A model generated the notes under the pieces. It worked only from the letters and a program-made list of their open reading frames with translations, was not told the origin of the DNA and ran no database searches. Of a stretch of 7,850 nucleotides of DNA, positions 7,114-7,850 are shown in pieces. Each line of letters starts with the position of its first letter. Position 1 is the stretch's first letter. The stretch covers positions 1 to 7,850 of the forward strand of contig CAKTZP010000100.1 in the NCBI GenBank assembly GCA_934636045.1, in the 5' to 3' direction. Source of the DNA: an uncultured Oscillospiraceae bacterium. Its GTDB lineage: Bacteria; Bacillota; Clostridia; Oscillospirales; Oscillospiraceae. A program made the position numbers and the translations under genes.

Positions 7114-7545
7114 TTACAGGACGAGCAGCAGGACGATGCCCGCGGCGGCGACGAGGGCGGCACCGAGCCAGACCCAGCGCTTGCCGCTGCCTGCGGCGGC
7201 GGGACTCTGCGGGAACAGGTTGGCCCGTCGCAGGCCCTGCGTAAGCGGCCGGTACAGAAGCAGCGCCAGCGCACTGTTGAGCAGGCTCTTGAGCAGATTG
7301 AACGGCAGGAACACCGGAATCAGCATAGCCGCAACGTCTGCGCGGGACGTTTTCATATACAGCGGCGTCAGCAGATAGTTCCAAAGCAGCATGACGGCGG
7401 TCATCGACACGACACCGGCCAGCAACCCGAGCACCGCGCCAGAAAGCGTGTGCTTTTTCCGGGAGATCAGCGCAGCAGTGCAGGCGAAGGCGGCGCTGCT
7501 GAGAAAATTCATTACAAAGCCGATCAGTCCCGTGTCGCTGATAAA
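7114..7545 (-). pseudogene. RibU-like riboflavin ECF transporter S component, N-terminally truncated
   Basis: RibU is the membrane-embedded substrate-binding subunit of an energy-coupling-factor transporter; it captures riboflavin and works with a shared EcfA/A'/T module. About 144 residues are recognisable, from ISDTGLIGFVMNF through RKKHTLSGAVLGL, MTAVMLLWNYLLTPLYM and AAMLIPVFLPFNLLKSLLN to LYRPL. A linker and one more hydrophobic segment (WVWLGAALVAAAGIVLLLVL) end at the TAA complementary to 7114-7116. The LWNYLLTPLYM and IPVFLPFN segments are what I recognise as RibU. The family is usually about 190-220 residues with six membrane segments, so roughly the first two or three are missing. 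The frame stays open to an ATG at 7671, but 7546-7671 is antisense to a clearly coding ParB frame and has no RibU character. No promoter, FMN riboswitch or ribosome binding site is retained. The gene is broken at about 7545, unless the break is an assembly artefact. Confidence 0.82.
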
Positions 7546-7550
7546 ATGAG
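7537..7550. other. Breakpoint joining truncated ribU to truncated parB
   Basis: Left of here the minus strand reads as RibU; right of here the plus strand reads as ParB. Neither gene's N-terminal portion is present. GC is above 60% in the sampled RibU lines (7141-7200, 7381-7500) and about 50% by my count over 7561-7800. No inverted repeat, target duplication or tRNA end is visible. The in-frame codons for A-D-K-M (7537-7548) may be shared microhomology, so the exact base is uncertain. Confidence 0.75.
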
Positions 7551-7850
7551 ACTGGAAGCGATGAAGCGGCAAGCTGGCAGACCGAGCAAAGAAAATTCTG
7601 TGCCAGTGGTGCAGAATTTCGATGGGAAAACAACACGGGAAATTGTTGCCGCCGAGAGTGGAGAAAGTCACGAACAGGTTCGTCGGTATATCCGCCTGAC
7701 AAACCTTGTGCCTGAACTACTCGACCTTGTGGACGAAGGAAAAATTAAAATGCGTCCTGCGGTGGAGCTTTCCTATTTGGACGAAGATTGCCAGCGAGCC
7801 GTAGTAGACGAAATCGACCTGAACCAATGCACCCCGTCCCACGATCAGAC
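7546..7850 (+). CDS. ParB/RepB/Spo0J-family partition protein, internal fragment (both ends missing)
   Basis: One hundred and one residues are readable from the ATG at 7546 to the window edge, in an open frame. MRLEAMKRQAGRPSKENS, then TTREIVAAESGESHEQVRRY (a helix-turn-helix, residues 29-48), RLTNLVPELLDLVDEGK and RPAVELSYL are the hallmark of the ParB-like proteins found on Clostridia integrative conjugative elements and plasmids. ParB proteins bind parS sites and act with ParA to segregate DNA. The fragment holds the DNA-binding middle but lacks the N-terminal ParB/CTPase domain, which in family members precedes this segment. The ATG has no ribosome binding site; it is probably an internal Met next to the breakpoint, not a start. 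Lower GC than the left flank and codons such as AAA, ATT and GAA fit a different origin. The continuation to the right is outside the window. Confidence 0.82.
   Translation, partial: MRLEAMKRQAGRPSKENSVPVVQNFDGKTTREIVAAESGESHEQVRRYIRLTNLVPELLDLVDEGKIKMRPAVELSYLDEDCQRAVVDEIDLNQCTPSHDQ
7546..7850. mobile_element. Probable edge of a conjugative element or plasmid-derived segment
   Basis: The only evidence is the type of ParB and the drop in GC. No integrase, relaxase, attachment site or terminal repeat lies within the window, so the nature of the element is an inference. Confidence 0.4.

Noticed and set aside
7546..7548. ATG 7546 as a true translation start for ParB
   Set aside because: There is no ribosome binding site upstream, and family members continue N-terminally with a CTPase domain; the frame is open further left into antisense RibU, as expected for a fused fragment.
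7546..7671. N-terminal 42 residues of the minus-strand frame that reaches RibU
   Set aside because: They are antisense to the well-conserved ParB frame, are Cys/His/Phe-rich without membrane-segment pattern, and do not resemble RibU N-termini.
7025..7702. A 225-codon minus-strand open frame overlapping RibU in another frame
   Set aside because: It crosses the terminator and the end of the permease gene, is Arg/Pro/Ala-rich and lacks the hydrophobic segments seen in the RibU frame.

Overview
The window looks like chromosome (or a metagenomic contig) from a moderately GC-rich Gram-positive Clostridia member, most likely of the Oscillospiraceae/Ruminococcaceae kind. The pointers are strong AAGGAGG-type ribosome binding sites, S-layer-homology (SLH) anchored exported proteins, InlB-type B-repeats, an ECF-type riboflavin transporter S component and an ICE-type ParB. 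The lineage is an inference from gene content only.

Positions 1-5552 hold two tandem plus-strand genes for SLH-anchored surface proteins. The first is only a C-terminal remnant cut by the window edge (1-477). The second (534-5552) is complete at 1672 residues: signal peptide, two related N-terminal beta-type modules, two copies of a second beta module, a degenerate SGNH-hydrolase domain without catalytic residues, a short helical segment, an intact SGNH/GDSL hydrolase domain, a third copy of the second module, two InlB B-repeats and three SLH motifs. It ends at a strong hairpin terminator.

Positions 5595-7110 hold a self-contained transcription unit: an extended -10 promoter, a short leader, an NCS2-family nucleobase permease of purine type (5719-7074) and a terminator. 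The permease has Gln where the family normally has an essential substrate-binding Glu.

From 7114 to about 7545, on the minus strand, lies the C-terminal two-thirds of a RibU-like riboflavin ECF S component, converging on the permease. Its N-terminal part is missing. At about 7537-7550 the sequence switches abruptly to a plus-strand ParB/Spo0J-family partition protein of the type carried by Clostridia conjugative elements. That gene also lacks its N-terminal half and runs off the right edge. GC falls to about 50% past this point. Two genes broken head to head at the same place mean a rearrangement or an assembly chimera.

The surface proteins plausibly work together at the cell wall (glycan binding plus esterase activity). 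The permease imports purines. The right-hand end belongs to different, probably mobile, DNA. I see no complete new system here; the points most worth a second look are the active/inactive SGNH tandem and the RibU/ParB junction.
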